DNA of 64,000 nt from Micromonospora chalcea (GCF_002926165.1 NZ_MAGP01000097.1:1-64000), one strand, 5' to 3'. Shown: positions 8,249 to 17,327, counted from the first letter of the stretch. Notes: a model not told the origin generated them from the letters alone. Made by a program: numbers and translations.

Positions 8249-9442
8249 ATGAAGCTGAGACGCTGGCTCGCCGCCGGCGCGGTCGCCGTCGTGACCGCCA
8301 CCGCCCTCAACGTCGTCCCCGCGACGGCGGGACGCCCGTACGCGCTGGCCGCGCAGAGCCTGCGCGAGCTGGCCAAGCGCCACGGCCTGTACGTGGGCAC
8401 CGCAGTGGACATGGCGGCCCTCAACGACGCCGCCGAGCCGCGGTACCGCGAGCTGGCCGCGTCCGAGTTCTCCACCGTCACCGCCGAGAACGTGATGAAG
8501 TGGGAGAGCCTGGAGCCCACCCGCGGCACCTACAACTGGGGTCCGGCCGACGAGCTGATCGAGTTCGCCCGCAAGAACAACCAGCGGGTCCGGGGCCACG
8601 TGCTGGTCTGGCACAACCAGCTGCCGGCGTGGCTGACCAGCGGCGTCGCGGACGGCTCGATCAGCAAGGCCGAGCTGCGCCAGATCCTGCGCAACCACAT
8701 CACCGCGGTGGTCACCCACTTCAAGGGCAAGATCTGGCAGTGGGACGTGGTGAACGAGGCGGTCAGCGACCCCTGGGACACCCCGTCCACCCTGCACTAC
8801 AAGGGGTTCTGGGCGCAGAACCTCGGGCCCGGCTACCTCGCCGACGCGTTCCGCTGGGCCCGCGCCGCCGACCCGAAGGCGCTGCTGTTCTACAACGACT
8901 ACAACATCGAGGCGTTCGGCTCCGGCAACCCGGCCGACGACAAGACGCAGTTCGTCTACAACATGGTCCGTGACCTGCGGGCCAAGGGCGTGCCGATCGA
9001 CGGCGTGGGCGCGCAGGGCCACCTGGGCACCCAGTACGGCAACTTCAGCACGCTCCAGGTGGTCGCGGCCCTGCGCAAGTTCGCCGGGCTCGGGCTGGCC
9101 ACGGCGCTCACCGAGGTGGACGTGCGCAGCCAGATCACCGACGGGGTGGAGGCCGGCGACTCCGCCGAGATCAACCCGCGCCTGCAGGCGTCCGCGGCGG
9201 GCTTCAGCGTGCTGATGCAGGCGTGCCTGGCCGAGCGGCACTGCCTGTCGTTCACGCTCTGGGGCTTCACCGACAAGCACTCCTGGGTGCCCGGCGCGTT
9301 CTCCGACCCGCCGGAGGGCCTGGCCACCGTGTACGACGAGAACTACCAGCCCAAGCTCGCCTACCACGAGCTCAAGGCAGACCTGATGTTCTCCGGTCCG
9401 CCCTACGTGCTGCCGCGCATCCCGCAGCACCCGCGCCGCTGA
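8249..9442 (+). CDS. Secreted GH10 endo-1,4-beta-xylanase
   Basis: 397 residues: a signal peptide of about 28 residues (MKLRRWLAAGAVAVV...), then one GH10 TIM barrel and no carbohydrate-binding module. The acid/base Glu is in WDVVNEAV (about residue 170) and the nucleophile Glu in TEVDVR (about 289); WHNQLPAWL and LWGFTDKHSW are further family motifs. It hydrolyses xylan outside the cell into fragments that the neighbouring ABC importer and GH3 enzyme could use. The ATG at 8249 follows GGAAGGAA. A longer frame extending upstream to 8123 adds only an arginine-rich stretch and was rejected because the signal peptide begins at this ATG. Confidence 0.94.
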   Translation: MKLRRWLAAGAVAVVTATALNVVPATAGRPYALAAQSLRELAKRHGLYVGTAVDMAALNDAAEPRYRELAASEFSTVTAENVMKWESLEPTRGTYNWGPADELIEFARKNNQRVRGHVLVWHNQLPAWLTSGVADGSISKAELRQILRNHITAVVTHFKGKIWQWDVVNEAVSDPWDTPSTLHYKGFWAQNLGPGYLADAFRWARAADPKALLFYNDYNIEAFGSGNPADDKTQFVYNMVRDLRAKGVPIDGVGAQGHLGTQYGNFSTLQVVAALRKFAGLGLATALTEVDVRSQITDGVEAGDSAEINPRLQASAAGFSVLMQACLAERHCLSFTLWGFTDKHSWVPGAFSDPPEGLATVYDENYQPKLAYHELKADLMFSGPPYVLPRIPQHPRR

Positions 9443-9450
9443 CTGTCGCG

Positions 9451-9482
9451 CGCAGGGGCCGGCCTTCGGGCCGGCCCCTGCG
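9451..9482. terminator. Bidirectional hairpin between xylanase and DUF5872 genes
   Basis: CGCAGGGGCCGGCC, a TTCG tetraloop, and its exact complement form a 14-base-pair stem between two convergent genes. There is no U-tract; such hairpins commonly terminate transcription in GC-rich actinobacteria. Confidence 0.75.
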
Positions 9483-9506
9483 TCGCGGTACGCCACGGGA
9501 TCACGC

Positions 9507-10067
9507 TCACGCCGCCCGGCGGCGGCCCAGTTCCGACTCCAGCCGTCCGATGAGCGTCTTGCGGGCCTTGCCACGCCGTTCCCGGCGCAGCGCCGCGTCG
9601 AGCTGACGGGTGTCGAGGTCGCGCACGAGCTTGACCGCCTCGGTCACCGGCAGCTCGGTCATCTGCTCCGCGGCGGTGGCGTCCCGGCGGGCCCGCTTCG
9701 CCGGGCCGGTGTTCGGCACGTACTGGCGGCCGGAGCGCGACGCGCGGCGCTTGCGCGTGTCGGTGTCGCGCCGCTGCTCCTCCGACAGCTCCTTCCACGC
9801 CTGTTCGGGCAGGTAACGACGGGTCTCGCCGCCGTTGCGGGCGCGCGTGTCACCGCTGCGGGTCTGCCACTTCTCGCCGCCCCAGCGCTGCAGCGACCGC
9901 TGCCGTGCGTCCTTCGGGCCCTCGAATCCCCCGCCGGCCTTCTTGTACTCGTTCGTCAGCAGCTGCGACTTGCGGGCCGACCACTGCCCCGGTCGTCCGC
10001 CCTTGTCGGAGGCGCGGATCTCGGCCTTGAGGCGCTCGCGCAGTTCCGGCTCGGTGTACTTCGCCAT
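9507..10067 (-). CDS. DUF5872-type basic protein
   Basis: 186 residues, strongly basic, without signal peptide or membrane segment. The N-terminal half has the conserved blocks YTEPELRERLKAEI, GRPGQWSARKSQLL, GGGFEG, QRWGGEKWQT and RRYLPEQAWKELS, which I recognise as the DUF5872 family found in bacteria, plants and viruses. The C-terminal 70 residues, rich in Arg and Ala, may be a separate helical tail. Function is unknown; the charge would allow nucleic-acid contact, but that is speculation. Confidence 0.7.
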   Translation of the reverse strand: MAKYTEPELRERLKAEIRASDKGGRPGQWSARKSQLLTNEYKKAGGGFEGPKDARQRSLQRWGGEKWQTRSGDTRARNGGETRRYLPEQAWKELSEEQRRDTDTRKRRASRSGRQYVPNTGPAKRARRDATAAEQMTELPVTEAVKLVRDLDTRQLDAALRRERRGKARKTLIGRLESELGRRRAA

Positions 10068-10104
10068 GACGCAGCGTTACCCGCGCCGGCGGCGGCCATG
10101 CCGG

Positions 10105-10629
10105 TCAGCCGGGTCCCGGCCGGTAGACCAGATCCATCGTGTCGGTGCGGCCGGACCAGTCCAGCCGCAGCCGCCAGCACCCGGCGGCCGGCAGGTCGAC
10201 GATGGACGGCCCGGGCCCGCCGTCCACCTCGCGGACGACCGGGGCGCCCGTCCCGTCCCGGGTCGCGGTGATCACCAGAGGCGTCCGCGGCGCCGGCTCG
10301 GAGCGGCCTTCCTCGGGACGCGGCACCCAGAGGATCTTGTTGTTCGCACCGTCGCCCCGGGCGTGCACGAGGGGGTACGCGAACAGGATCGCCACGATGT
10401 GGCCCCGGGCGCCGAAGACGTGCCGCATCCGGGTGTCGCCGGTGAACCCGGCGTCCGCCCAGTCCGGCAGCCGGCCGGTCTCCACCCGTTCGGCGCAGGC
10501 CGCCGGCGCGGCCGGCTCGGTGGCCGCCGGCGCCGAGGTCACCGGCGCTCCGGCCGGGACCGTGGCCGGACCGGAGCACCCGGCCAGCAGCAGGACCGGC
10601 ACCAGCAGGACTCTTCTCGCAACGAACAT
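10105..10629 (-). CDS. Predicted secreted lipoprotein
   Basis: 174 residues. The N-terminus MFVARRVLLVPVLLLAGC ends in a lipobox (LLAGC), followed by a Pro/Ala/Thr-rich linker of about 35 residues and a compact domain with two further Cys residues (AACAERV and AAGCWRL) that could form a disulfide outside the cell. I do not recognise the domain. The ATG at 10629 has GGGGAGG upstream and gives a proper signal peptide; the longer open frame to 10698 does not. It lies 65 bases downstream of the sigma-factor pair and may be transcribed with it. Confidence 0.65.
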   Translation of the reverse strand: MFVARRVLLVPVLLLAGCSGPATVPAGAPVTSAPAATEPAAPAACAERVETGRLPDWADAGFTGDTRMRHVFGARGHIVAILFAYPLVHARGDGANNKILWVPRPEEGRSEPAPRTPLVITATRDGTGAPVVREVDGGPGPSIVDLPAAGCWRLRLDWSGRTDTMDLVYRPGPG

Positions 10630-10694
10630 CGCGGCCTCCCCGTCGACGGCTCTCGTCAACAGGACACCGGCCGGGGCCGCCGGGTTCCCGTCGC

Positions 10695-11408
10695 TCACCG
10701 GAGCGAGGCCGCGACGTCCAGCGCCTGCTCGCGGGTGAGGTCGCCCTCCAGCCGGTAACTCAGCCCGCCCTGCTCCCAGATGAGCGTGGCCGCGGACAAC
10801 CGCGCGGTGGCGACCCGTTCCGTGCCCGACCGGTCCACGTACGCCAGCGCGTGCGGACCGCCGACCCAGATCGCGAACTCGCCACCGACCTGGGTGAGCG
10901 TCACGTCCGCGCCGAGGGACCGCTTGTGGAACACGATGTCGAGCGAGCCGTCGAAGGCGTCCAGCCGTACCGTGCCGCCCCGGTAGAGCAGGCTGACCAC
11001 CCGGTGGCCGCCGGCGCCGTCCGGGTCGGCCACCAGCACCCGTTCCGGCGCGCCCAGGCGGGACGGCACCCGGATCGGGAAGCGGACCTGGCGTTGCGCC
11101 TGGGCGAGGGCGACGTGCCGCTGCGCGGGCAGTGGCGAGGGCGTGCCGGTCGGCGGCGGGGCGGGCGCGGAGTCGATGACGACGCCGGAGAACCGCAGCA
11201 GCCCGGTCACCGCGTCGGCGAGCGCTGCGCGGCCCGGCGGCAGCGCCACCACGAGCAGCGCGGCGAGCACGGTGGCCAGCACGTACCGCCGGCGGCGGCG
11301 CGGCGCGGGCGCGTCGAGCCGGGCGCGGACCCGCGCGGTGACGTCGGGCGTCCGCGCCGGCTCCAGCCAGCCGGTCAGGTCACGCAGCTCCCGCTCCAGG
11401 TCATCCAC
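10695..11408 (-). CDS. Membrane partner of ECF sigma factor (putative anti-sigma)
   Basis: 237 residues: a cytoplasmic N-terminus (about 1-40, rich in Asp, Glu and Arg), one membrane helix (YVLATVLAALLVVALP) and an extracytoplasmic domain of about 165 residues. The GTG start at 11408 overlaps the end of the sigma-factor gene by 8 bases, the usual coupling of sigma and anti-sigma genes. It lacks the HxxxCxxC zinc motif of ZAS anti-sigma factors, so inhibition is inferred from gene order and topology only. It could instead be a signalling or lipoprotein-like partner. Confidence 0.6.
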   Translation of the reverse strand: MDDLERELRDLTGWLEPARTPDVTARVRARLDAPAPRRRRRYVLATVLAALLVVALPPGRAALADAVTGLLRFSGVVIDSAPAPPPTGTPSPLPAQRHVALAQAQRQVRFPIRVPSRLGAPERVLVADPDGAGGHRVVSLLYRGGTVRLDAFDGSLDIVFHKRSLGADVTLTQVGGEFAIWVGGPHALAYVDRSGTERVATARLSAATLIWEQGGLSYRLEGDLTREQALDVAASLR

Positions 11409-12012
11409 GGTGCGCCACCTCCCGGTCCAGCAGGGCACGCAGCTTCGCCAGCGCCCGGTGGGTCCGCGACTTCACGGTGCCCCGGGGCAGCCCCAGCACC
11501 GTGGCCGTCTCGTCCTCGCCGAGGTCCAGCAGGTAGCGGCAGACGATCGCCTCGCGGTCACGTGCGGGCAGCAGCCGCAGCGCTCCGACCAGCGCGGCCC
11601 GGCGCTCGGCCGCCAGCACCGCGTCGAGCCCGTCGTCGGCGCCGCCGGCCACGACCGGTTCCGCCGCCGCCGCGCGCAGCGTCAGCCCGTCGCGCCGGCT
11701 GCGCGTCCGGTGCAGGTTCCGGGTCTCGTTGGCGACGATCGCGAGCAGCCAGGACCGGAACGACGCCTCGGCCCGGTAGCGGGACAGTTTCCGGTACGCC
11801 TTCACGAACGCCTCCTGGACCACGTCCTCGGCGTCCGGACCGGCGCCCAGCAGCACCGCCGTCCGGTACGCGGACGCGGTGTGCCGGGCGACCAGGGCGT
11901 CGTACGCCTCCCGGTCGCCGGCGCGTACGCGGGTGACGAGGTCGTCGTCGTCCAGGGCAGCCTCCGCCGTCGGTCCGCTTCCATGACACCGCCCGGGGCG
12001 GCCGGGTTCCAT
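11401..12012 (-). CDS. ECF-type RNA polymerase sigma factor
   Basis: 203 residues with sigma region 2 (AYDALVARHTASAYRTAVLL through SFRSWLLAIVANE, including the -10 recognition helix) and region 4 (LLPARDREAIVCRYLLDLGE, then ETATVLGLPRGTVKSRTHRA). Regions 1 and 3 are absent, as in extracytoplasmic-function sigma factors. It should direct RNA polymerase to a small regulon, perhaps including its own operon. The ATG at 12012 is the most sensible start; an open frame continues upstream into the divergent gene but encodes nothing family-like. It is transcribed away from the GltB-like gene 40 bases away. Confidence 0.88.
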   Translation of the reverse strand: MEPGRPGRCHGSGPTAEAALDDDDLVTRVRAGDREAYDALVARHTASAYRTAVLLGAGPDAEDVVQEAFVKAYRKLSRYRAEASFRSWLLAIVANETRNLHRTRSRRDGLTLRAAAAEPVVAGGADDGLDAVLAAERRAALVGALRLLPARDREAIVCRYLLDLGEDETATVLGLPRGTVKSRTHRALAKLRALLDREVAHRG

Positions 12013-12052
12013 CAGGCGTTTGACCGGTGACCGTGCCGGAAAGAGTGGCGGG

Positions 12053-13627
12053 ATGAGCTGGGCGAGAAGAGCCGTACCCGCAGCCGTCGCCGCCGTCGCC
12101 GCGCTGGCGGCGCGGGACCTGCTGCAACGCGACCACGCGCTGCGCCGCAACTTCCCGGTGCTGGGCCGGGCCCGGTACCTGATCGAGTCGATCGGACCGG
12201 AGCTGCGGCAGTACATCGTGGCCGGCAACGACGAGGAGCGGCCCTTCACCCGCGACCAGCGGCGCTGGGTGTACGCCTCGGCCAAGCAGGAGAACAACTA
12301 CTTCGGGTTCGGCACCGACAACGACATCGAGCACACCTCCGGCTATCCGATCATCAAGCACCGCACGTTCGGCCGGGCGGTGCCGCCGTCGGCCCCGACC
12401 GCCGGGCACGACGTGACGCTGCCCTGCGCCAAGGTGCTCGGCGCGGCGCGCGGCCGGGCGCGGGCGTTCCGCCCGGAGTCGGTGGTGAACATCTCCGGCA
12501 TGAGCTTCGGCTCGCTGTCCGCCAACGCGGTGGAGGCGCTCAACCGGGGCTACGCGCTGGCCGGCTGTCTGCAGAACACCGGCGAGGGCGGGCTGTCGCC
12601 GTACCACCGCATGGGCGGTGAGCTGGTCTTCCAGCTCGGCACCGCGTACTTCGGCTGCCGCGACGAGCAGGGCCGGTTCAGCCTGCCGCGGCTCAAGGAC
12701 CTGGTGGCGTCGGCGCCGGTACGCGCGCTGGAGATCAAGCTCAGCCAGGGCGCCAAGCCGAGCCTCGGCGGCCTGCTGCCGGCGGCGAAGGTCTCCGCCG
12801 AGATCGCCGCCACCCGGGGCGTCCCGGCCGGTCAGGACTGCGTCAGCCCGTCCCGGCACGCGGAGTTCTCCGACTGCGACAGCCTGCTCGACTGGGTGGA
12901 GCTGCTCGCCGCCGAGACCGGCCTGCCGGTCGGCATCAAGTCCGCCGTCGGCGACCTCGGGTTCTGGGAGGATCTGGCCACCCTGATGCGCGACACCGGG
13001 CGCGGCGTTGACTTCGTGACCGTCGACGGGGGCGAGGGCGGCACCGGGGCCGCGCCGCTGATCTTCAGCGACTCGGTCTCGCTGCCGTTCCAGCAGGGCT
13101 TCTCCCGGGTCTACCGCACCTTCGCCGAACGCGACCTGCACGAGAAGGTGGTGTTCGTCGGCGCCGGCAAGCTCGGCCTGCCCGACAACGCCGTGGTGGC
13201 GTTCGCGCTCGGCGCCGACATGGTCAACGTCGGGCGGGAGGCGATGCTGGCGATCGGCTGCATCCAGGCGCAGAAGTGCCACACCGACACCTGCCCGACC
13301 GGCGTCGCCACGCAGAACGCGTGGCTGGCCCGGGGTCTGGACCCGGCCCGCAAGTCGGTACGGGCCGCGAACTACATCCGGACGCTGCGCCGCGACCTGG
13401 TGAAGGTGGCCGAGGCGTGCGGCGTCGAGCATCCCGGGCTGATCGGCACCGACTCGGTCGAGATCCTCGACGGCCGGACCTCGTCGATCCCGCTGGACCG
13501 GGCGTTCGGCTACCGGCCGGAGTGGGGGATGCCGTCGGCAGCGGACCGGGCGGAGATCGTGCGGCTGATGACCGCCGAGGCGCCGCAGGGCGGCAGCGCG
13601 CCGCCCTCCCCCACCGCCGTCGGCTAG
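12053..13627 (+). CDS. GltB-like FMN-binding glutamate-synthase-family protein
   Basis: 524 residues. An N-terminal hydrophobic helix is followed by the FMN/iron-sulfur alpha/beta barrel of glutamate synthase. Motifs include SGMSFGSLSANAVEALNRG, TVDGGEGGTGAAP and the cluster motif CIQAQKCHTDTCPTG, whose three Cys would bind a 3Fe-4S centre. The glutaminase and the large GltB C-terminal domains are missing. Such stand-alone proteins are widespread in actinobacteria; their substrate is not known to me. It probably accepts electrons at the membrane. The ATG at 12053 follows a GGCGGG; the earlier in-frame codon at 12020 lies within the sigma promoter region. Confidence 0.85.
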   Translation: MSWARRAVPAAVAAVAALAARDLLQRDHALRRNFPVLGRARYLIESIGPELRQYIVAGNDEERPFTRDQRRWVYASAKQENNYFGFGTDNDIEHTSGYPIIKHRTFGRAVPPSAPTAGHDVTLPCAKVLGAARGRARAFRPESVVNISGMSFGSLSANAVEALNRGYALAGCLQNTGEGGLSPYHRMGGELVFQLGTAYFGCRDEQGRFSLPRLKDLVASAPVRALEIKLSQGAKPSLGGLLPAAKVSAEIAATRGVPAGQDCVSPSRHAEFSDCDSLLDWVELLAAETGLPVGIKSAVGDLGFWEDLATLMRDTGRGVDFVTVDGGEGGTGAAPLIFSDSVSLPFQQGFSRVYRTFAERDLHEKVVFVGAGKLGLPDNAVVAFALGADMVNVGREAMLAIGCIQAQKCHTDTCPTGVATQNAWLARGLDPARKSVRAANYIRTLRRDLVKVAEACGVEHPGLIGTDSVEILDGRTSSIPLDRAFGYRPEWGMPSAADRAEIVRLMTAEAPQGGSAPPSPTAVG

Positions 13628-14526
13628 CCGGTTCCCTCGCCGGTGCGGTGCCGCCCCCGGCGGCGCGGCGGGCGCGGGCGAAGCACGATCGGCGCGACCA
13701 CCAGGACCGCCGCCGCACCGAGCAGTCCCCAGGGGTGGCGGCTGGTCTCGACCACGAATGCGACCGGCCGTTCCGGCAGGTCGACGCGGCCGTGGAGTTC
13801 GTGTGCCCCGAGCACGGCGACGTCCACCGGCACCGGGATCTCGTACGTCCGGGCCTGTCCGGCGCCGATGGTGCCCAGCGGCGGGGCGGCGACGATGGTG
13901 TGCGCCCGTCCGGGCCGGCCGAGTAGCAGCGTGAACGGCGGGTCGACCACGTCGGCCGGGCCGGGGTTGCGCAGCGCGACGCGTACGGTGAGCGTCTCGG
14001 GCAGCCCGAACCATTCCCGCAGCGGGCGGCGGCCGGCGACGCGCAGCTCGTCGAGGTGCAGTCGCGGCGTGGCGGCCGGCGCGGGCGCCGGGGCGGCGGT
14101 CACGCCCCGGACCGGCAGCGCGGCAGTGGCCTGGACGGCGCCGGTCAGCGCATGCGCGCGCAGCACGCAGGGACAGGCGACGGGTGGCGCCGCCAGCGCG
14201 ATCGGCGCCGCCGTCGTGCCCGCCGGCGCCTGGACGGTGGTGGCCTGCTCGTTGGCGCAGTCGAGCGCGCCCCGGCGGGCGTCGTTACCGCAGACCGTGA
14301 GGTGGACCGGGCCGGCCGGCCAGCCGCGCAGCGTGACGGTGACCCGCTGCCCGACAGTCAGCGGGCCGGACGGCACGACGACAGCGGGCCGCGGCGGCGC
14401 AGAGGCCGCAGTGGACGACGGCGCGGCCGGGGCGGAGACGGCGATGCCGTCCGGGGTGGACAGCGGTGCCGGGACCGGCACGGCCAGCGCGAGGATCACG
14501 GCGGCGGCCGGCAGGACCGGGTTCAC
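13624..14526 (-). CDS. Secreted beta-rich membrane-anchored protein
   Basis: 300 residues with a signal peptide (VNPVLPAAAVILALAVPVPAP), a Pro/Ala/Ser linker, an immunoglobulin-like domain containing Cys pairs (CGNDARRGALDC and VACPCVL), a second beta domain with the NEW3-like phrase LRNPGPADVV, and a C-terminal membrane helix (LLGAAAVLVVAPIVL) followed by a basic tail. The GTG start overlaps the stop of the gene above it by four bases. Together they look like a surface-exposed assembly encoded beside the HtaA heme-binding protein; a direct role in heme capture is only inferred. Confidence 0.6.
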   Translation of the reverse strand: MNPVLPAAAVILALAVPVPAPLSTPDGIAVSAPAAPSSTAASAPPRPAVVVPSGPLTVGQRVTVTLRGWPAGPVHLTVCGNDARRGALDCANEQATTVQAPAGTTAAPIALAAPPVACPCVLRAHALTGAVQATAALPVRGVTAAPAPAPAATPRLHLDELRVAGRRPLREWFGLPETLTVRVALRNPGPADVVDPPFTLLLGRPGRAHTIVAAPPLGTIGAGQARTYEIPVPVDVAVLGAHELHGRVDLPERPVAFVVETSRHPWGLLGAAAVLVVAPIVLRPRPPRRRGRHRTGEGTG

Positions 14527-15707
14527 CGGGCACCGGCCGCCGTGCCGCCCGCCGGGGGTTCGGCCATTCCCGCGACGGGGGCCCGGGACGCATCCGCCGG
14601 CCCGCCGGGAGCGGCGGAGGGCTCGGACACCGACGCCGGCCCGGCGGGTGCAGCCGTCGCCGGAGGCTCGGACACCGACGCCAGCCCGGGCGTGGTGGAG
14701 GGCGCGGCCGAGGTGGGACGGCGGCGACGGCGCAGGTGGAGCCAGGCTCCCGTGGCCGCCAGCGCGGCGAGCAGCAGCCAGGGCAGCGCCCACACGCTCG
14801 CGGCGCGCTGCACCGGGGGCAGCGCGGTGTCGACGGTGGTGGGCGCGAGGTCGACTGTCGCGGTCAGCCGCAACGCGGGCGGCACACCGGTGACCCGCTC
14901 GGTCACCGTGAACTCGGCGCCGGGCAGCAGCTCCGGCAGGTCGACCGGGCTGGTCCGGGACAGCGTCCAGCCACCCGGGCCGTCGACGACCACCGCGCCG
15001 GTGCCGCCGACGCGGACGTTGCCGCTGTTGCGGATGCGGTAGGTGACCGTGAGGTCGGCGCGTCCGATCGGGTTGAGCGGGGTGTCGTAGTCGACGCGTA
15101 CCGATTCGACTGTCACGGCGGGGCGGACCTCGCCGGCCACGCGGAGGTAGACCCGGGCGGCGATCCGCTGGTCGAGCCGGACCCGCTGCCCGTCGGCGGT
15201 GACGCCGTCCTGGGCGACCGCCGCGATCACGCCGCCGGTGTGGTCGCCCGGCGTGGCGTTGCGCGGCACCGTGAGGCGGAACGGGATGTCCGCGCGCTTG
15301 CCGGGCTGGACGGTCCAGCTCCGCCGGTCGACGCCGATCCAGGCGCCGACGTCGGTGGCGGCCCGGTCCGAGGGCAGCAACGCGAAGGCCCCGTCGGTGG
15401 TGGTGTACGCGTCGGTGCCGTACACCGCGAAGGTGAGCGGCCGGTCACCGAGGTTGGTCACCCCGACGTGGTCGGTGATCGTGGCGCCCGGCGCCAGGTC
15501 GTAGGTGAAGTAGTTGCGCCCGGTCGGCCCCGCGGGCCCGGACGGCTGGACCGCCCAGCGGGCGGCGCCGGGGTCGGCGGACGGCGCCGGCCGGGGGGCC
15601 GCCTCGCCGCGCGACGGTGGCCCGAGCAGCACCGCGAGCAGCACGGCGGCGAGCGCGGCGCCGATCCGGGCGGCCGGGATGCGGGTGGAGGGCGTGAGGA
15701 GGGGCAT
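14523..15707 (-). CDS. DUF916-like cell-surface protein
   Basis: 394 residues: a signal peptide to about residue 37, a domain starting near FTYDLAPGATITDHVGVTNLG that resembles the DUF916 / WxL-interacting family, a second beta-sandwich (VTYRIRNSGNVRVGGTG), a membrane helix (WALPWLLLAALAATGAWL), then an Arg cluster and a repetitive cytoplasmic tail with two copies of SVSEP flanked by Ala/Pro. Family members in Gram-positives bind wall polymers or WxL proteins. It is coupled to the next gene by GTGA overlap and lies downstream of the HtaA gene on the same strand across a hairpin, so partial co-transcription is likely. Confidence 0.6.
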   Translation of the reverse strand: MPLLTPSTRIPAARIGAALAAVLLAVLLGPPSRGEAAPRPAPSADPGAARWAVQPSGPAGPTGRNYFTYDLAPGATITDHVGVTNLGDRPLTFAVYGTDAYTTTDGAFALLPSDRAATDVGAWIGVDRRSWTVQPGKRADIPFRLTVPRNATPGDHTGGVIAAVAQDGVTADGQRVRLDQRIAARVYLRVAGEVRPAVTVESVRVDYDTPLNPIGRADLTVTYRIRNSGNVRVGGTGAVVVDGPGGWTLSRTSPVDLPELLPGAEFTVTERVTGVPPALRLTATVDLAPTTVDTALPPVQRAASVWALPWLLLAALAATGAWLHLRRRRRPTSAAPSTTPGLASVSEPPATAAPAGPASVSEPSAAPGGPADASRAPVAGMAEPPAGGTAAGAR

Positions 15708-15746
15708 ACCGTGCTCCGCTGCGAGGTGGTCGCCGGGCAGACGCCG

Positions 15747-15783
15747 CTGGTGGGGCACGGGCGACGTGCCCGCGCCCCACCAG
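15747..15783 (-). terminator. Hairpin after the HtaA gene
   Basis: CTGGTGGGGC (15747-15756) pairs exactly with GCCCCACCAG (15774-15783), and an inner GGGC/GCCC adds to the stem. It lies in the 95-base gap between the HtaA gene and the two surface-protein genes on the same strand, so it could act as a partial terminator that lowers their expression. Confidence 0.5.
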
Positions 15784-15802
15784 GGCCGACCCGGTCGGTG
15801 AA

Positions 15803-17296
15803 TCAGGAGAGGGTCAGGGTGAGCGTGGCGACGTAGTCGCCCGCCGCGGCGGACGCCGGCACACCGAGGTTGAGCTCGGCGCCGCAGGCGAAGACGCCGT
15901 TGCTGGTCCCGGCGCCGGCCGTGCACAACGCTCGGGCCTCACCGAGACCGGCGCCGGGAGCGGCCACCGCACCCGGGGTGACGGCGCCGGTGGTGCCGCC
16001 CAGCGGGTCGTCCACCACGTTCGCGGTCGGCGCCCAGCCGAGGTAGTTCCCGGCGATGACGCCACCGGCGGCGGAGGTGAAGTCGGAAACCTGTCCGACC
16101 AGGCTCCAGCCGGTGCCGGCACCGCGCAGGTCGGCCACCGTGGCGGTGTTCAGCGGCGCCCGGGCGTACTCGCCCTTGCCGACCGGCGGCAGGGCGACGT
16201 TCGCGCCGGCCACGCTCAGGCTGAGCGGGCCGCCGGTCACCGTGCTGGTGATCCGCTGCTGGGCCGAGTTCCCACCCGCGCCGGTACGGGTGAAGGTGAT
16301 CGGCGTGAACGTGTCCTGGCGGCGGTCGGCCGAGCCGCGGGCGGCGAAGGTGATGACGTAGCACTGCACCTCGGTGCAGTCCACCTCGTCGCCGTTGCGG
16401 TCGGTGTAGACGGCGCTGATCGGCAGCGTCGTGGTGAAGCTGCCGTCGGCGGCCATCCGGTCCCGGGCGTCGGTCGGCTCGTTGGTCTTGTTGACCCACT
16501 TGGTGACCTGGAGGACGCCGGCGTTGGCCCAGTGCTCGTCGACCTTCGGTCCGAACGAGACGTAGATGCCCGCCCCGTTGTTGAAGTCCGGGTCGAAGCC
16601 GGTGCCGCGTACGGTGACAGTCGCGCCGGCGGGGTCGAGGCCCTGGGCCGGGTCGACGGTCACCGCCGGGGTCGCGGGCGCGGTGCCGCCTGCCGTGGTG
16701 AACGTGAACGACACCGGGTCCAGCGCCTCACCGGCGGCGTAGAAGCCGTTGAACGCGCCGGCTCCCACGCTGGTGAGCGCCGCGGCGAGGTTGCTGCCGG
16801 TCACCGTGTTGCCGCTGGTGGCGGGAGCGCCGGTGAGGGTGGCGATGGTGGCCTGCTTCACCGAGACCGGCTCGGTCATCGTGGTGGCCAGGTCGACGTC
16901 CGCCTTCAGCGAGGCGGTGCCGCCGGAGACGGCGACAGTCGGGTTGGCCAGCGTGATGGTCAGCAGGTGCGCCGGGTACGAGAACACCACGGTGCCGCCG
17001 TACGTGGCGTTCGTCGTACCGGTGGCGGCGTCGTGCGTGCCGCCGGTCGACGGGAACGTGAACGTGCCGTCGGCGTTGACGGTGGCGCCGTTGCTGACAG
17101 CGATCGGCGGGTCCCCGTTGCCGGCCTTGACGTAGTTGCGGAAGCTGGCCTTGAAACCCCAGGTCAGGCTGCCGCTGGCGATCTCGGCCTCGGCCGCCGA
17201 GGCGGGTCCGGCGCCCACGAGCGCACTCGACACGCCGAGGGCGAGCACCGCCGCCCAGCGCATCGACCGGAGGGCTCCGGCTCTGGATCTGAACAT
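15803..17296 (-). CDS. HtaA-domain heme-binding surface protein
   Basis: 497 residues with a signal peptide ending near ASAAEA. Residues 38-195 form an HtaA domain, recognisable from GSLTWGFKASFRNYVK, the family that binds heme in Corynebacterium HtaA. An Ig-like domain with DCTEVQC (about 215-345) and a C-terminal beta domain with two Cys complete the protein. The Ig-like part is clearly related to the product of the divergent gene at 17490. No sortase motif is visible. It has an iron box 32 bases before its ATG, so it should be made under iron limitation to collect heme for the adjacent ABC transporter. Confidence 0.82.
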   Translation of the reverse strand: MFRSRAGALRSMRWAAVLALGVSSALVGAGPASAAEAEIASGSLTWGFKASFRNYVKAGNGDPPIAVSNGATVNADGTFTFPSTGGTHDAATGTTNATYGGTVVFSYPAHLLTITLANPTVAVSGGTASLKADVDLATTMTEPVSVKQATIATLTGAPATSGNTVTGSNLAAALTSVGAGAFNGFYAAGEALDPVSFTFTTAGGTAPATPAVTVDPAQGLDPAGATVTVRGTGFDPDFNNGAGIYVSFGPKVDEHWANAGVLQVTKWVNKTNEPTDARDRMAADGSFTTTLPISAVYTDRNGDEVDCTEVQCYVITFAARGSADRRQDTFTPITFTRTGAGGNSAQQRITSTVTGGPLSLSVAGANVALPPVGKGEYARAPLNTATVADLRGAGTGWSLVGQVSDFTSAAGGVIAGNYLGWAPTANVVDDPLGGTTGAVTPGAVAAPGAGLGEARALCTAGAGTSNGVFACGAELNLGVPASAAAGDYVATLTLTLS

Positions 17297-17327
17297 GCTG
17301 TTCCTCTCGGGAGGGGAAGCGAAGGCA

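Noticed and set aside
10695..11408. Zinc-binding anti-sigma factor
   Set aside because: No HxxxCxxC motif is visible, so only a general membrane-partner call is made.
11558..14014. An 818-codon minus-strand frame spanning the sigma, GltB-like and surface-protein genes
   Set aside because: It crosses three genes in non-coding frames and shows only Arg/Ala/Gly/Pro-rich sequence.
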